From Rhodanobacteraceae bacterium (GTDB taxonomy: Bacteria; Pseudomonadota; Gammaproteobacteria; Xanthomonadales; Rhodanobacteraceae), in NCBI GenBank assembly GCA_030167125.1, contig CP126531.1, positions 1,922,001-1,986,000 of the forward strand: DNA of 64,000 bases, given 5' to 3'. The notes under the pieces are model-generated. The model did no database searches and was not told where the DNA came from. It worked only from the letters and a program-made list of their open reading frames with translations. The position numbers were made by a program, and so were the translations under genes. Within the stretch, counting starts at the first letter, position 1, and the number at the start of each line of letters is the position of its first letter. This document shows positions 1-9,343 of this stretch, piece after piece.

Positions 1-455
1 ACCATCGGCACCAGCACTTTCGGGATCAGCCCGCCGCCGCGCCACCAGTGGTTCGGATCGGTGGCCCAGATGATCGCGTGGAAGTTGCCGTCCGACGCCG
101 CGAACGCGGCGCCGCACAGGCCGCCGATCAGCGCGTGCGACGACGATGAAGGCAAGCCCAGCCACCAGGTGATCAGATTCCAGATCGTCGCGCCCAGCAG
201 TGCGCAGATCAGCACCTCCGCGCCAACCTGCAACACGCCCGCGTCGATCAAGCCCGTCGCGATCGTGGTGGCGACGGCTGTCCCGATCAGCGCGCCGAAG
301 AGATTGGTGAACGCCGCCAGCAGCACCGCCTGCCCCGGCGACATCACCTTGGTCGCGACCACGGTCGCGATGGAATTGGCGGTGTCGTGGAACCCGTTGA
401 TGTAGTTGAACACCAACGCGATCACGATGACGGCGGTGAGGAGGCCGAGGCTCAT
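1..455 (-). CDS. pit: PiT-family inorganic phosphate transporter (3' part outside window)
   Basis: Only the N-terminal 151 codons are in the window; the gene runs off the left edge. Pit proteins are inner-membrane metal-phosphate:H+ symporters for low-affinity phosphate uptake. The PiT signature GFHDTANSIA follows the first helix, and a second conserved loop, GLPSSSSHALIGG, lies near residue 100. Hydrophobic segments alternate with these loops as expected. The ATG at 455-453 opens directly on the first membrane helix (MSLGLLTAVIVIALVF). The DUF47 gene lies upstream on the same strand, the usual pairing for Pit transporters, separated by a 238-bp repeat-filled spacer. Confidence 0.95.
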   Translation of the reverse strand, partial: MSLGLLTAVIVIALVFNYINGFHDTANSIATVVATKVMSPGQAVLLAAFTNLFGALIGTAVATTIATGLIDAGVLQVGAEVLICALLGATIWNLITWWLGLPSSSSHALIGGLCGAAFAASDGNFHAIIWATDPNHWWRGGGLIPKVLVPM

Positions 456-473
456 TGGGAGACCGCAAACCAA

Positions 474-693
474 GGACCGGGGACCGGGGGCTGGTCGCAT
501 TTTGTGCACACCACCCCCTTCCTTTGGAAGGGGGTCGCCGCGCAGCGGCGGGGGGATGCGCTTCGCCGGACGCGCAGGACTTCGGTGCGCAAAAAGCCAT
601 CCCCCTCACTCCCCCTTCCTGCGGAAGGGGGAAGAAAAGCAGAAGGCTCGCACGATGGAGCCGGTCGCCTTTCCCCGGTCCCCGGTCCCCGCC
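474..693. repeat. Composite inverted intergenic repeat between the DUF47 gene and pit
   Basis: The outer arms are heptad arrays based on GGGACCG (474-493) and its complement (673-693), the right arm ending exactly where the DUF47 stop codon begins. Nested inside are two further hairpin modules, CCCCCTT-AAGGGGG around 515-560 and 598-634, that recur in reversed order at 10726-10852. A GAAAAGCAGAAGGCT string lies just before the right arm and resembles the loop of the other heptad elements. No credible gene is seen here. Confidence 0.8.
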
Positions 694-1323
694 TCATGAA
701 TTCTTCAACACGATCGAGTAGATGACGTTGCCGACGTCACGGCAACGATCGATGGCCTTTTCCAGCAGCTCGAACAAATCCTTCGCCAGCATGATGCGGA
801 TCGGGTCGTCGTTGCTGAGGTAAAGCGTGCGGTACGGCTCCAGCAGCAGGCGGTCGGCTTCCGATTCGGTGGCCTGCAGGCGGTCCTGCAGCTTGCGCAT
901 GCGGCCGATGTTCATGCCGTTGCGCAGCTCGCTCACCATTTCCGCGACGCCTTCGGTCGCGGCCATCAGCAGGCCGGCGCGCGAGGCGAAATCGATGCCC
1001 TCGACGCGCCTGGCCACGATCACGTAGCGTTCCGCGAACTTCTCGATGGTCTTGGGAATGCGGTACAGCGCGGACGACATCGCCTCGATGTCCTCGCGGT
1101 CCAGCGCGGTGACGAAGGTGTTGACCAGCGCCTCGCTGATCTGCGCCGCCAGTTCCTTCTCGCGCCGGCGCGCGGCGCGGAAACCGTCCAGCAGCATCGG
1201 TTCGCCGTGCGCTTCCAGCAAGGCCTGCAGCGCCCTGGCCCCGTCACGGGCCGCGCCGGCGCTGGATTCCAGCAGGGTGTAGAAACGGTCCCCTTTGCCG
1301 AACATGGTCTGCAGCGAAAACAT
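694..1323 (-). CDS. DUF47 / PhoU-like Pit accessory protein
   Basis: A 209-residue all-helical protein of the DUF47 (PhoU-like) family, which is encoded beside Pit transporters and is thought to modulate phosphate uptake. The start MFSLQTMFGKGDRF is the family's typical N terminus, so the ATG at 1323 is preferred over upstream in-frame ATGs (for example 1452), which would add 43 residues without family resemblance. The length matches the family (about 205-225). It probably forms an operon with pit downstream. The 5' end is imperfectly duplicated just upstream (1383-1437). Confidence 0.92.
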   Translation of the reverse strand: MFSLQTMFGKGDRFYTLLESSAGAARDGARALQALLEAHGEPMLLDGFRAARRREKELAAQISEALVNTFVTALDREDIEAMSSALYRIPKTIEKFAERYVIVARRVEGIDFASRAGLLMAATEGVAEMVSELRNGMNIGRMRKLQDRLQATESEADRLLLEPYRTLYLSNDDPIRIMLAKDLFELLEKAIDRCRDVGNVIYSIVLKNS

Positions 1324-1437
1324 TGGCATCCACCCGTGCGCGAAATGATGCAAATGGTACCCGGGTACCGCGTCGGTCAAATACGGTCCCCTTTGCCACG
1401 TACCATGCTCCGCGGCGAAAACATGGCGATCCATCCG
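1285..1437. repeat. Imperfect direct duplication of the DUF47 gene start (1285-1336 and 1383-1437)
   Basis: Two copies of about 52-55 bp share ACGGTCCCCTTTGCC and GCGAAAACAT blocks. Read on the minus strand, the downstream copy is the real gene start (MFSLQTMFGKGDRF) while the upstream copy encodes the related MFSPRSMVRGKGDR followed at once by a stop. Between them lies the perfect 14-bp palindrome GGTACCCGGGTACC (about 1357-1370). Confidence 0.8.
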
Positions 1438-1530
1438 GTACCGACCGCACATAGGTTACACGAGCGCGCGGCCGGCCCGAAGCATTCGCGCTTGCTACAC
1501 TTCGGGCATGGAACCTCCCATGCGGCCCCG

Positions 1531-2886
1531 ATGCTGACCGACCTCGGCCTGGTCCTGCTGCTGGCGCTGGGCAACGCATTCTTCGCGCTGGCCGAGATCG
1601 CGCTGATCGCGGCGCGCAAGAGCCGGCTGCGCTACATGGCCCGTACCAGCACGCGCGCGCAAGTCGCGCTGCGGCTGGCGCAGCGGCCGGACCGTTTCCT
1701 GTCCACCGTGCAGGTGGGCATCACCATCATCACCCTGATCACCGGCGCCGCCACCGGCACCTCGATCAGCGACACCATCCGCGGCTGGCTCACGCGCCTC
1801 GGCGCCCCGGTCGCCGAGCACGCATCGCTGCTGATCGGGTTGGTGCTCGGCTTCATATTGGTGACCACCATCAACATCACTGTCGGCGAACTGGTGCCCA
1901 AGCGCGCCGCACTGGTCGCGCCCGAACGCATCGCGCAGATCGTGGCGTTTCCCATGCAGGTGATGTCGTGGCTGATGGCGCCGTTCGTGTGGTTTCTCGA
2001 CATCATCACCAGCGCGGTGTTGCGCGTGCTGCGGCTGCACCGCGTCAGCCGCGAAAAGGTGAGCGAAGAGGAAATCCGCCTGCTGGTCGCCGAAGGCGCC
2101 GAACAGGGCGTGCTGGATCTCGACGAACGCAACATGGTCAACCGCGTGCTGCGCCTGGGTGATCGCACGGTGGACAGCGTGATGACGCCGCGCCCGCGCA
2201 TCGCGTGGCTGGACGCGGCCGCGCCGCTCGCCGAAAACCTTGCGGTGCTGCGCGCCACGCCGTACTCGCGCTATCCGGTTTATCGCGAAGGCGAGGAAGA
2301 AGTGCTGGGCGTGCTGGAAGTGAAACGCCTGCTGCAATCGCTGGCGCAGGATCCGGATGTTGCCGCCACGCAGCCGCGCCTCGACCTGTTCCGCAAGCTG
2401 ACCAAGCCGCTGTTCGTGCCAGCCACCACGCGCGCGCTGGACCTGCTGGACGAATTCCGCGACGCCAAGACGCCGTTCGCGCTGGTGGTGGACGAATACG
2501 GCGACATCGAAGGCCTGGTCACCTTGAATGACGTGCTCACCGCCGTGGTCGGCCATCCTGCGGGCAACGGCACCGGCAGCGCCCCCGGTAATGCCGCAGC
2601 GGTTCGCCGCGACGACGGAAGCTGGCTGGTGTCGGGTTCACTCGCCACCGACGACCTGCGCGAACTGCTGAAACTCGACGAACTGCCCAACGAACAGGAA
2701 GGCGACTACTACACCCTCGCCGGCATGCTCATCGAAATGCTGGGGCACATTCCGGTCGAGGGCGAAAGCGCCGTCTGGCACGGGTTGAAATTCGAGGTCG
2801 TCGACCTCGATGGGGCGCGGATCGACAAGGTGCTGATCACGCCGACGACCACAAGTGACGAATCGGATGAGGATAGCGATGGTTGA
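1531..2886 (+). CDS. HlyC/CorC-family membrane protein (DUF21 + CBS pair + CorC_HlyC)
   Basis: A 451-residue inner-membrane protein. A DUF21/CNNM domain (about residues 5-180, several membrane helices, opening MLTDLGLVLLLALG), a CBS pair (about 200-330, with VMTPRPRIAWL and ALVVDEYGDIEGLVT) and a C-terminal CorC_HlyC domain (about 350-435) occur in the family's order. Relatives (YfjD/PaeA, TlyC-like) are linked to Mg2+ or polyamine export; the substrate here cannot be read from sequence. The ATG at 1531 was chosen because the first helix begins there; upstream codons overlap the DUF47 promoter region. The CBS part resembles CorC encoded at 9870 in this window, which lacks DUF21. Confidence 0.88.
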   Translation: MLTDLGLVLLLALGNAFFALAEIALIAARKSRLRYMARTSTRAQVALRLAQRPDRFLSTVQVGITIITLITGAATGTSISDTIRGWLTRLGAPVAEHASLLIGLVLGFILVTTINITVGELVPKRAALVAPERIAQIVAFPMQVMSWLMAPFVWFLDIITSAVLRVLRLHRVSREKVSEEEIRLLVAEGAEQGVLDLDERNMVNRVLRLGDRTVDSVMTPRPRIAWLDAAAPLAENLAVLRATPYSRYPVYREGEEEVLGVLEVKRLLQSLAQDPDVAATQPRLDLFRKLTKPLFVPATTRALDLLDEFRDAKTPFALVVDEYGDIEGLVTLNDVLTAVVGHPAGNGTGSAPGNAAAVRRDDGSWLVSGSLATDDLRELLKLDELPNEQEGDYYTLAGMLIEMLGHIPVEGESAVWHGLKFEVVDLDGARIDKVLITPTTTSDESDEDSDG

Positions 2887-2902
2887 TCTACGGGGTTCTT
2901 AT

Positions 2903-3247
2903 TCATCGCGTATCCGGAAGTTTTAGCCCAAAGCGACTTTCCAGAACGGCACTCACGTTGCGCCGACTGTCGATGATTGCGGTAATGATCACCCGCTTGC
3001 GCTCGCACGCGTACATGATGCGCCAGGGCGCTTCGATCAACTCCAGGAGAGGCGGCTCGATTGCAAGGTGCACTTCCGGCACGGCGCGCCCGCGTTCCGG
3101 CATGGTTGCAAGCGAATCCACGGATGCGGCGATCCGCTCGAAAACGGCGAGCGCGTTTTCGACTTCGCCGCGGCCGGCAATGAACTCGACGATACCCTCC
3201 AGGTCCCTGCGGGCCTCTGGCGACCAGTAGACCGCCCAGTCAGCCAC
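2903..3247 (-). CDS. RelE/ParE-type toxin
   Basis: A 114-residue protein with the RelE/ParE fold pattern: N-terminal VYWSPEARRDLEGIVEFI, the helix with PERGRAVPE, and the strand WRIMYACERKRVIITAIID. Members are either ribosome-dependent mRNA interferases or gyrase poisons; sequence alone does not decide which. It overlaps the upstream antitoxin gene by 8 nt, so the pair is translationally coupled. This fits a type II toxin-antitoxin module in which the antitoxin is made first. Confidence 0.85.
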   Translation of the reverse strand: MADWAVYWSPEARRDLEGIVEFIAGRGEVENALAVFERIAASVDSLATMPERGRAVPEVHLAIEPPLLELIEAPWRIMYACERKRVIITAIIDSRRNVSAVLESRFGLKLPDTR

Positions 3248-3524
3248 GCTCGGCGATGCGCTTCTTCAGCGCGGACCGAAGCTGCTGCTTGACCTTGGCG
3301 TGAGGTACTGTGCGGCCGGCGCGGTCGTCCGCCAGTGCCTGGTTCAGGCGCATCACCAGCGCGGATTCGAAGCGCGAGCGCTCGTATTCCTCGTAGCTCT
3401 GCACGACCGCGACCCCGCGTCCGTTCTGTGTCAGCACCACGGGCGGTTGTTTCTGCAGGCGCTTGACCCAGCCTGCAGCATCGTTCTTGAACTCCGTGAG
3501 GCTGATGATTGCTTCGCTGGCCAT
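3240..3524 (-). CDS. Phd/YefM-family antitoxin
   Basis: A 94-residue antitoxin. The N terminus (ISLTEFKNDAAGWVKRL, then PVVLTQNGRGVAVV and YEEYE) is the Phd/YefM DNA-binding fold, and the charged C-terminal half would wrap the toxin. The gene precedes and overlaps the RelE-type toxin. Phd/YefM proteins typically repress their own operon together with the toxin. The operator would lie in the short spacer 3525-3568 towards trmJ. Confidence 0.87.
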   Translation of the reverse strand: MASEAIISLTEFKNDAAGWVKRLQKQPPVVLTQNGRGVAVVQSYEEYERSRFESALVMRLNQALADDRAGRTVPHAKVKQQLRSALKKRIAERG

Positions 3525-3568
3525 GGCGAATATTCCGGTCCGAATTCAGTCCGGATTATACGCCAGCT

Positions 3569-4342
3569 TCACGCGCCGCGCCCTTTCGCCAAGCTCGCCA
3601 TTCGCTCCGCGTCCGCGAGCACGCCATGCAGGATGCGCAGTTCGCGCGAGTCCGGCATCGCGCGATGAAACAGGCGGCGCAGGCGCTGCTCGATGGTTTT
3701 CGCCGAGCGGCCCTTGTGGAAATCGATCGCGTGCAGGGTTGCGAACAGGTGCTCGAAGAAGCGCTCCATCTGGTCGGCGGTGGCGGGCGGTGCATCGTGG
3801 TCCGGCGGCGATTCGGCGGCGCCGTCCATCGTCGCCATCCGCAGTTCCCACGCCATCAGTTGCACGGCCTGCGCAAGATTGAGCGAGGAGAATTCCTCGA
3901 CGCTGGGGATGCGGATCATCGCGTGGCACACCGACAGTTCTTCGTTGTCGAGGCCGGAGCGTTCGTTGCCGAACAGCAGCGCGACCTCGTTGCCCTGCCG
4001 CAGCAGCGGCGCGATTTCGCCCACCGCGGTGCGCGGATCGAGTTCCGGCAGGTTGACGCCGCGCCGGCGCGCGGACAGGCCGTATACGCGGGTGCAGTCG
4101 GCCACCGCTTCCGGCACGCTGCCGGCCACGGCCAGGTTGGCCAGCACGTCGTCCGCGCCGGCCGCCATCGCGGTGACCTGCGGATCGGGATAGCGCTGCG
4201 GCGCCACCAGCACCAAACGCCAGAAGCCCATGGTGCGGATCGCGCGGGCGGCCGAACCGATGTTGCCGGGATGCGAGGTGCGCGCCATCACGAAGCGGAT
4301 CGTTTGCGGTGCAGGCGGGATGGAGGCTGTGGATTGGTTCAT
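3569..4342 (-). CDS. trmJ: tRNA (cytidine/uridine-2'-O-)-methyltransferase TrmJ
   Basis: A 257-residue SPOUT-class methyltransferase that 2'-O-methylates position 32 of several tRNAs. The N-terminal FVMARTSHPGNIGSAARA (residues 18-35) is the conserved catalytic-arginine segment, and GNERSGL (125-131) and SSLNLAQAV (152-160) are the trefoil-knot AdoMet motifs. A helical C-terminal extension of about 90 residues matches TrmJ rather than the shorter TrmL. It is divergent from suhB, the same arrangement as in Escherichia coli. Confidence 0.95.
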   Translation of the reverse strand: MNQSTASIPPAPQTIRFVMARTSHPGNIGSAARAIRTMGFWRLVLVAPQRYPDPQVTAMAAGADDVLANLAVAGSVPEAVADCTRVYGLSARRRGVNLPELDPRTAVGEIAPLLRQGNEVALLFGNERSGLDNEELSVCHAMIRIPSVEEFSSLNLAQAVQLMAWELRMATMDGAAESPPDHDAPPATADQMERFFEHLFATLHAIDFHKGRSAKTIEQRLRRLFHRAMPDSRELRILHGVLADAERMASLAKGRGA

Positions 4343-4379
4343 CCCGCAAGATTATCAGCGTGGTTTTGCGGTCGCGGCG

Positions 4380-4460
4380 TTGACCCCTCACCCAGCGCTG
4401 CGCGCTCGGCCTGCGGCCGCCTCTCCCCCAATCGATGAACCGATTGGTGGAGAGGGAGAC
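4380..4460. repeat. Intergenic hairpin of the CCCTCACCC/CTCTCCC family
   Basis: Lies in the divergent trmJ-suhB spacer (4343-4553). The core is CTCTCCCCCAATCG facing CGATTGGTGGAGAG (4421-4454) with one mismatch. A second, weaker palindrome GCGCTGCGCGC precedes it. Similar strings occur at 61583-61603 and 63505-63548. The rest of the spacer shows no gene; promoters for both flanking genes must lie here but no clear -35/-10 pair stands out. Confidence 0.7.
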
Positions 4461-4553
4461 AAACGCGCGGCGCGTTCTGGCTGCCCCTGCTAAAATGACG
4501 CGGCGCCGCCCCGTGCGGCGCGTTCTTTTTCAAATACCGGATATTCCTTCGCC

Positions 4554-5360
4554 ATGGCCCGACCCATCGTCACCGTTGCGATCCGTGCCGCGCGCGCCGC
4601 GGGCAGCGTGATCCTGCGCTACATGAACCGACTCGACAGCCTGGCCGTGATCGAGAAGCATCATTTCGATTTCGTTTCCGAGGTCGATCGCCAGGCCGAA
4701 CGCGAAATCGTGCGCGAACTGAAGCGCGCGTATCCGGACCACGCGATCCTCGGCGAGGAGTCCGGCGCCTCCGGCAAGGCCGGCGCGCGATTCACGTGGG
4801 CGGTCGATCCACTGGACGGCACGCACAACTATTTGCGCGGCATCCCGCATTTCGGGGTGTCGCTGGCGCTGCTGGATCGCAACGAGCCGGTGCACGCGGT
4901 GATCCTCGACCCCGTGCGCAACGAGATCTTCACCGCCAGCAAGGGCGACGGCGCGTTCCTCAACGATCGGCGCGTCCGCATCGGCAAGCGCGAGTCGCTG
5001 GACGGCGCGATGCTGTGCACGGGTTTCCCCTACCGCGAACGCCGCCACCTCGACGCACAGCTCGCCATGACCCGCGAATTGCTGAAGCGCGCGGAGGATT
5101 TCCGGCGCACCGGTTCGGCCGCGCTGGATCTCGCCTGGACCGCGGTCGGACGTTTCGACGGCTATTTCGAAACGGGCCTGAAAATCTGGGACATGGCCGC
5201 GGGCTGCCTGCTGGTGCGCGAGGCCGGCGGGCGCTATTGCGACTACATGGGTCGCGAAGGCGTGCCGGAATCCGGCAATCTCGTCGCCGCCAATCACGTG
5301 CTCGCGTCGCAGATCGTCGAGACGATTGCACCGATGCTGACGTCGGAACTGAAGCACTAG
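4554..5360 (+). CDS. suhB: Inositol-1-monophosphatase SuhB
   Basis: A 268-residue Mg2+-dependent inositol monophosphatase. Metal-binding motifs are present: GEES (residues 67-70), WAVDPLDGT (82-90, with D85 and D88) and WDMAAGCLLVREAGG near residue 212. In E. coli SuhB also joins the NusA/NusG ribosomal antitermination complex, which is noteworthy with nusG and the ribosomal operons in the same window, although that role cannot be read from this sequence. The ATG at 4554 gives the usual family length and N terminus. Confidence 0.95.
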   Translation: MARPIVTVAIRAARAAGSVILRYMNRLDSLAVIEKHHFDFVSEVDRQAEREIVRELKRAYPDHAILGEESGASGKAGARFTWAVDPLDGTHNYLRGIPHFGVSLALLDRNEPVHAVILDPVRNEIFTASKGDGAFLNDRRVRIGKRESLDGAMLCTGFPYRERRHLDAQLAMTRELLKRAEDFRRTGSAALDLAWTAVGRFDGYFETGLKIWDMAAGCLLVREAGGRYCDYMGREGVPESGNLVAANHVLASQIVETIAPMLTSELKH

Positions 5361-5382
5361 CGTGACGTTTCGAAAGTGGCCT

Positions 5383-5493
5383 GTCATTCCGGAGCGGGCC
5401 GCAGGCCCGAATCCGGAATCGGTTTGCGAACCATGCCGCCCCGCAGACACCGATTCCGGGTTCCCGCGCCAATGGCGCGGGCCCCGGAATGAC
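5383..5493. repeat. Inverted repeat GTCATTCCGG...CCGGAATGAC in convergent spacer
   Basis: Outer arms GTCATTCCGG (5383-5392) and CCGGAATGAC (5484-5493) are perfectly complementary. Inside are smaller palindromes GCGGGCCGCAGGCCCG and CCCGCGCCAATGGCGCGGG. It fills most of the gap between suhB and the convergent transglycosylase gene (5361-5527) and could act as a bidirectional terminator. A related CATTCCCGCGAAAGCGGGAAT element is at 44186-44216. Confidence 0.75.
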
Positions 5494-5527
5494 GAAGTGA
5501 GGTATCAGTGCTACGCGTTGGACTTAA

Positions 5528-6724
5528 TTAACTGCCAGCCTTGATCGTCGCCAGCGTGGGCACGGCGTGCGCTGCCAGCGCGTCGAGATAGCGCTGGTAC
5601 AACACCGCCACGCGTTTCACGTACACCTGCGTCTCGGCATACGGCGGCACGCCGCCGTACTTCGTCACCGCGCCGGCGCCTGCGTTGTACGCGGCCGCGG
5701 CCAGCTTCACGTCGCCGTGGAAATCGTGCAGCAGCAAGGCAAGGTAGCGCGCGCCGCCGCTGATGTTCTGCGCTGGGTCGAAAGCGTCGCCCACGCCCAG
5801 CTCGAACGCGGTGCCCGGCATCAATTGCATCAAACCCTGCGCACCCTTGTACGACAGCGCGCGCGGATTGAACCCGGATTCGGCGTGGATGATCGCGCGC
5901 AGCAGCGCGGCGTTGACGCCCGACAGCCTGGCGGCCGACTGGATATCGTCGCCATAGGCCGCAAGCTGCAGCGGCACGGTGTTCCAGTCGATCTTCGAAT
6001 GCACGTTGCACGCGTAGCATTCGACGATGTAGGTGAACAGCATCTTCGCGTCGTGGCCCTGCGCCAGCGACGCGACGTTGGTGTACAGCACGGTGCCGTT
6101 CTTCTGCACCACGCGATACACCGCGCCGGTTTTCGGCGGCGTCGGCTTGTCGGCTTCGAGCTTCAGCGGGATCGGCGCGGTCGCCGATGGCGCGGGCGTA
6201 CTCGAAGCGGGCGCCGGCGTGGCGCGTTCGGGCGCCAGGTCGACACCGAGCACGCGCGGCAGCACCCACGCGCCCAGCGTATCCAGCGCCACCACCGGGA
6301 ACGGCTGCCAGGTTTGCTTCGCCGCCGGCGCGGTGGCGGGTACCGCATCGTCATCACCCAGCGGCGTGATCTTCAACACCGCGGGGTTGGCGGTCACGGA
6401 ACGCGGTGGCTGGCCCGGCAGCGTGGTGCCGCTGGGCTGGTTGTTCTTGTGCGTGGTGTGCTGGCTGGCTTCGACGCGATGCACGGAAGCGGTGTGCCAT
6501 TGGCCGAGCTTCACGCAATTGCGATAGCCCGCGGTGCTGCTGACGTAGGCCGTCTCGCCGCCCGCGCCGGTGCAGCGGTAAAGCACGCTGGCCGCCGCCG
6601 GACCGGCCCATGCGGCTGCCAAAAACAGCGCGCACGCGATCGCCATCCGCCATCGCGAATTCGATGTCAGGCGAGGCCCTCGGCGCCAGCCGCCGCGCGC
6701 CCCCGGGCGGGAAACGGCATTCAT
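5528..6724 (-). CDS. Lytic transglycosylase (SLT domain) with N-terminal DUF4124
   Basis: A secreted or periplasmic murein lytic transglycosylase that cleaves the MurNAc-GlcNAc bond to give 1,6-anhydro ends. A signal-like segment [19 protein letters not shown] precedes a DUF4124-type strand pair ([17 protein letters not shown]), a low-complexity Pro/Ala linker, and a C-terminal SLT (goose-lysozyme-like) domain. The catalytic Glu is in HAESGF (residue 282), with GLMQLMP and [10 protein letters not shown] following. The ATG at 6724 gives 398 residues with a 26-residue N-region before the signal core; the ATG at 6646 would start right on the signal peptide and is an equally plausible start. Confidence 0.88.
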   Translation of the reverse strand: MNAVSRPGARGGWRRGPRLTSNSRWRMAIACALFLAAAWAGPAAASVLYRCTGAGGETAYVSSTAGYRNCVKLGQWHTASVHRVEASQHTTHKNNQPSGTTLPGQPPRSVTANPAVLKITPLGDDDAVPATAPAAKQTWQPFPVVALDTLGAWVLPRVLGVDLAPERATPAPASSTPAPSATAPIPLKLEADKPTPPKTGAVYRVVQKNGTVLYTNVASLAQGHDAKMLFTYIVECYACNVHSKIDWNTVPLQLAAYGDDIQSAARLSGVNAALLRAIIHAESGFNPRALSYKGAQGLMQLMPGTAFELGVGDAFDPAQNISGGARYLALLLHDFHGDVKLAAAAYNAGAGAVTKYGGVPPYAETQVYVKRVAVLYQRYLDALAAHAVPTLATIKAGS

Positions 6725-6850
6725 GGGGCGGCAGTGTGCCCCTGCGGGCGGCGCTTGCCAAGCCGCGGCGTTCACACTTCGGGGCCGGAGGACCGGCCCG
6801 CGGCGGCTTGCGAAGCTACAATGAGCGTTTCAGCGCGTTCCGCATTGACG

Positions 6851-8224
6851 ATGGCCGATACCCCCGCCCCAGCCAAGCCTGGATCGAAGAAGTTGTTCAT
6901 CCAGACCCACGGCTGCCAGATGAACGAGTACGACTCCCGCAAGATGGAGGAGGTGCTTGGCGCCGAGCGCGGGATGGTGCGCACGGACGACGTGTCGCAG
7001 GCCGAGGTGATCCTGGTGAACACCTGCTCGATCCGCGAGAAGGCGCAGGAGAAGGTGTTCTCGCAGCTCGGCCGCTGGAAGGCATTCAAGCAGGCGAATC
7101 CCGACGTGCTGATCGGCGTCGGCGGCTGCGTGGCTTCGCAGGAAGGCGCAGCGATCGTGGAGCGCGCGCCGTACGTCGATCTGGTGTTCGGTCCGCAAAC
7201 ACTGCACCGCCTGCCTGACCTGATCGACGCGCGCCGCTCAACCGGCAAGCCGCAGGTCGACATTTCCTTCCCCGAGATCGAGAAGTTCGACCGACTGCCC
7301 GAGCCGCGCGCCGAGGGCCCGAGCGCGTTCGTGTCGATCATGGAAGGCTGCTCGAAATACTGCTCGTTCTGCGTGGTGCCGTACACGCGCGGCGAGGAAA
7401 TTTCGCGTCCGTTCGATGACGTGCTGGCGGAAGTGGCGTCACTCGCCGAACAGGGCGTGAAAGAAGTGAACCTGCTGGGCCAGAACGTCAATGCCTATCG
7501 CGGACCGATGTTCGACGGCGGCACGGCGGACCTCGCGCTGCTGATTCGCGCGATCGCGGAGATCGACGGCATCGGGCGAATTCGTTTCACGACTTCGCAC
7601 CCGCTGGAGTTTTCCGACTCGCTGGTCGCCGCGTATCGCGACGTGCCCAAGCTCGCGAACTTCCTGCACCTGCCGGTGCAGTCGGGCTCCGACCGCGTGC
7701 TCGCGATGATGAAACGCGGCTACACCGCGCTGGAATTCAAGTCGAAGATCCGCAAGCTGCGTGCGGTGCGGCCGGACATCTGCGTCTCGTCGGATTTCAT
7801 CGTGGGCTTTCCGGGTGAAACCGACGCCGATTTCGAGAAGACCATGCAGTTGATCGACGACGTCGGCTTCGACCAGTCGTTCTCGTTCATCTATTCCAAG
7901 CGTCCCGGCACGCCCGCCGCCAACCTGCCCGATCCGACGCCCGACGCGGTAAAACACGAACGCCTGACGCGCCTGCAGAACGCGATCAACGCGCACGCCG
8001 CGAAGATCAGTGAGGCGATGGTCGGCACCACGCAGCGCATCCTCGTCACCGGCCCGTCGAAGAAGAATCCGAACGAACTCACCGGCAAGACCGAGAACAT
8101 GCGCCAGGTGAATTTCGCGGGCGATGCGCGGCTGGTCGGGCAGTTCGTGGATGTGGTGATCGCCGCGGCGCTGACGAATTCGTTGCGCGGGCGAGTGCAG
8201 GCCGAACATGCCTCTGCCGTCTGA
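6851..8224 (+). CDS. miaB: tRNA-2-methylthio-N6-dimethylallyladenosine synthase MiaB
   Basis: A 457-residue radical-SAM methylthiotransferase that converts i6A37 to ms2i6A37 in tRNAs reading UNN codons. The UPF0004 cluster cysteines are C22, C59 and C93; the radical-SAM CxxxCxxC is C167, C171 and C174 (GCSKYCSFC); a TRAM domain occupies roughly the last 65 residues. An in-frame ATG at 6821 would add ten residues ([10 protein letters not shown]); the 6851 start matches the family better. It heads the miaB-phoH-ybeY-corC order known from enterobacteria. Confidence 0.95.
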   Translation: MADTPAPAKPGSKKLFIQTHGCQMNEYDSRKMEEVLGAERGMVRTDDVSQAEVILVNTCSIREKAQEKVFSQLGRWKAFKQANPDVLIGVGGCVASQEGAAIVERAPYVDLVFGPQTLHRLPDLIDARRSTGKPQVDISFPEIEKFDRLPEPRAEGPSAFVSIMEGCSKYCSFCVVPYTRGEEISRPFDDVLAEVASLAEQGVKEVNLLGQNVNAYRGPMFDGGTADLALLIRAIAEIDGIGRIRFTTSHPLEFSDSLVAAYRDVPKLANFLHLPVQSGSDRVLAMMKRGYTALEFKSKIRKLRAVRPDICVSSDFIVGFPGETDADFEKTMQLIDDVGFDQSFSFIYSKRPGTPAANLPDPTPDAVKHERLTRLQNAINAHAAKISEAMVGTTQRILVTGPSKKNPNELTGKTENMRQVNFAGDARLVGQFVDVVIAAALTNSLRGRVQAEHASAV

Positions 8225-8240
8225 CATGCTTACTGGATTC

Positions 8241-8352
8241 GGCTGGGGGTGGGGGATGGGTAGCGGGGGCGCGCTGTTGGAAGCGCGCGGCTCGCTGCAC
8301 GCTTGCCCATCGCTGCGCCATGGCGCCCCCACTACCCGCTGCCAATCCCTGC
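8241..8352. repeat. G-rich/C-rich inverted heptad array (GGGTAGCGGGGGCG family, copy 1)
   Basis: The left arm (8241-8274) is built of 7-nt steps GGGGGTG, GGGGATG, GGTAGCG, GGGGCGC; the right arm (8317-8352) is its near complement. The loop carries CGCGCGGCTCGCTGCACGC. It starts 16 nt after the miaB stop and ends just before the phoH start. Two more copies are at 22509-22586 and 46830-46894. Confidence 0.85.
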
Positions 8353-8356
8353 TTCA

Positions 8357-9343
8357 ATGACCGAAGGCATCATCCAGCACGACTTCACCCTCGAACCCGA
8401 CGACACACAGCGGCTCGCCAACCTGTGCGGCCCGTTCGACGAACACTTGCGCCAGATCGAATTGCGGCTCGGCGTCGAGATCAATAACCGCGGCAACGTA
8501 TTCCGCGTGATCGGCGAGGAGCCCGCGGTAAAATCTGGCGAGCGCGTGCTGCGCAACCTCTACGAAGCCACCGAACACGAAACCTTGAACGGGCGCGTAT
8601 TGAACCTGCGCCTGTCCGAAGCCGGCGTCGATGCGCTCGCGGAGCAACAGTCCGAAGGCGCGCAGGAAGTCGCGATCAAGGTGAAGCGCGGCACGATCCG
8701 CGGACGCGGCCCGAATCAGGTGCGCTATCTGCACGCCATCGCGACGCACGACATCAACTTCGGGATAGGACCGGCCGGCACCGGCAAGACGTATCTTGCG
8801 GTCGCGAGCGCCGTGGAAGCATTGGAAACCGGCCGCGTGCAACGGCTGATCCTGGTGCGGCCCGCGGTCGAGGCCGGCGAGAAGCTCGGCTTCCTGCCGG
8901 GCGACCTCACGCAGAAGGTTGATCCGTACCTGCGCCCGCTGTACGACGCGCTGTACGAAATGCTGGGCTTCGACCGCGTCGCGCGGCTGATCGAACGCAG
9001 CGTCATCGAGATCGCGCCGCTCGCCTACATGCGCGGGCGCACGCTCAACGATTCGTTCGTGATCCTCGACGAAGCACAGAACAGCACCGTCGAGCAGATG
9101 AAGATGTTCCTGACCCGCATCGGCTTCGGCACGACCACCGTGGTGACCGGCGACGTGACCCAGGTCGACCTGCCGCGCAACACGCGTTCGGGCCTGCGCA
9201 ACGTGATCGAAGTGCTGCGCGACGTCGACGGCATCAGCTTCACCTTCTTCACCGCCCGCGACGTGGTGCGGCATCCGCTGGTCGCCAAGATCGTGCGCGC
9301 CTACGAAGCCGCCGAGGAACGCAATGGCGATGCCGCGCCTTGA
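8357..9343 (+). CDS. ybeZ: PhoH-family ATPase (YbeZ)
   Basis: A 328-residue PhoH-like protein. Walker A GPAGTGKT is at 138-145 and Walker B VILDEAQN near 235-242, with a basic [13 protein letters not shown] segment ahead of the nucleotide site that resembles RNA-contacting regions. YbeZ is an ATPase proposed to act with the endoribonuclease YbeY in rRNA processing; the 20-nt overlap with ybeY here supports that link. The ATG at 8357 begins the family-typical N terminus and lies directly behind the upstream repeat. Confidence 0.92.
   Translation: MTEGIIQHDFTLEPDDTQRLANLCGPFDEHLRQIELRLGVEINNRGNVFRVIGEEPAVKSGERVLRNLYEATEHETLNGRVLNLRLSEAGVDALAEQQSEGAQEVAIKVKRGTIRGRGPNQVRYLHAIATHDINFGIGPAGTGKTYLAVASAVEALETGRVQRLILVRPAVEAGEKLGFLPGDLTQKVDPYLRPLYDALYEMLGFDRVARLIERSVIEIAPLAYMRGRTLNDSFVILDEAQNSTVEQMKMFLTRIGFGTTTVVTGDVTQVDLPRNTRSGLRNVIEVLRDVDGISFTFFTARDVVRHPLVAKIVRAYEAAEERNGDAAP

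Noticed and set aside
387..725. Small overlapping frames in the pit-DUF47 spacer on both strands.
   Set aside because: They consist of repeat sequence, have no ribosome-binding site, and show Pro/Arg/Gly-rich translations typical of GC-rich repeats.
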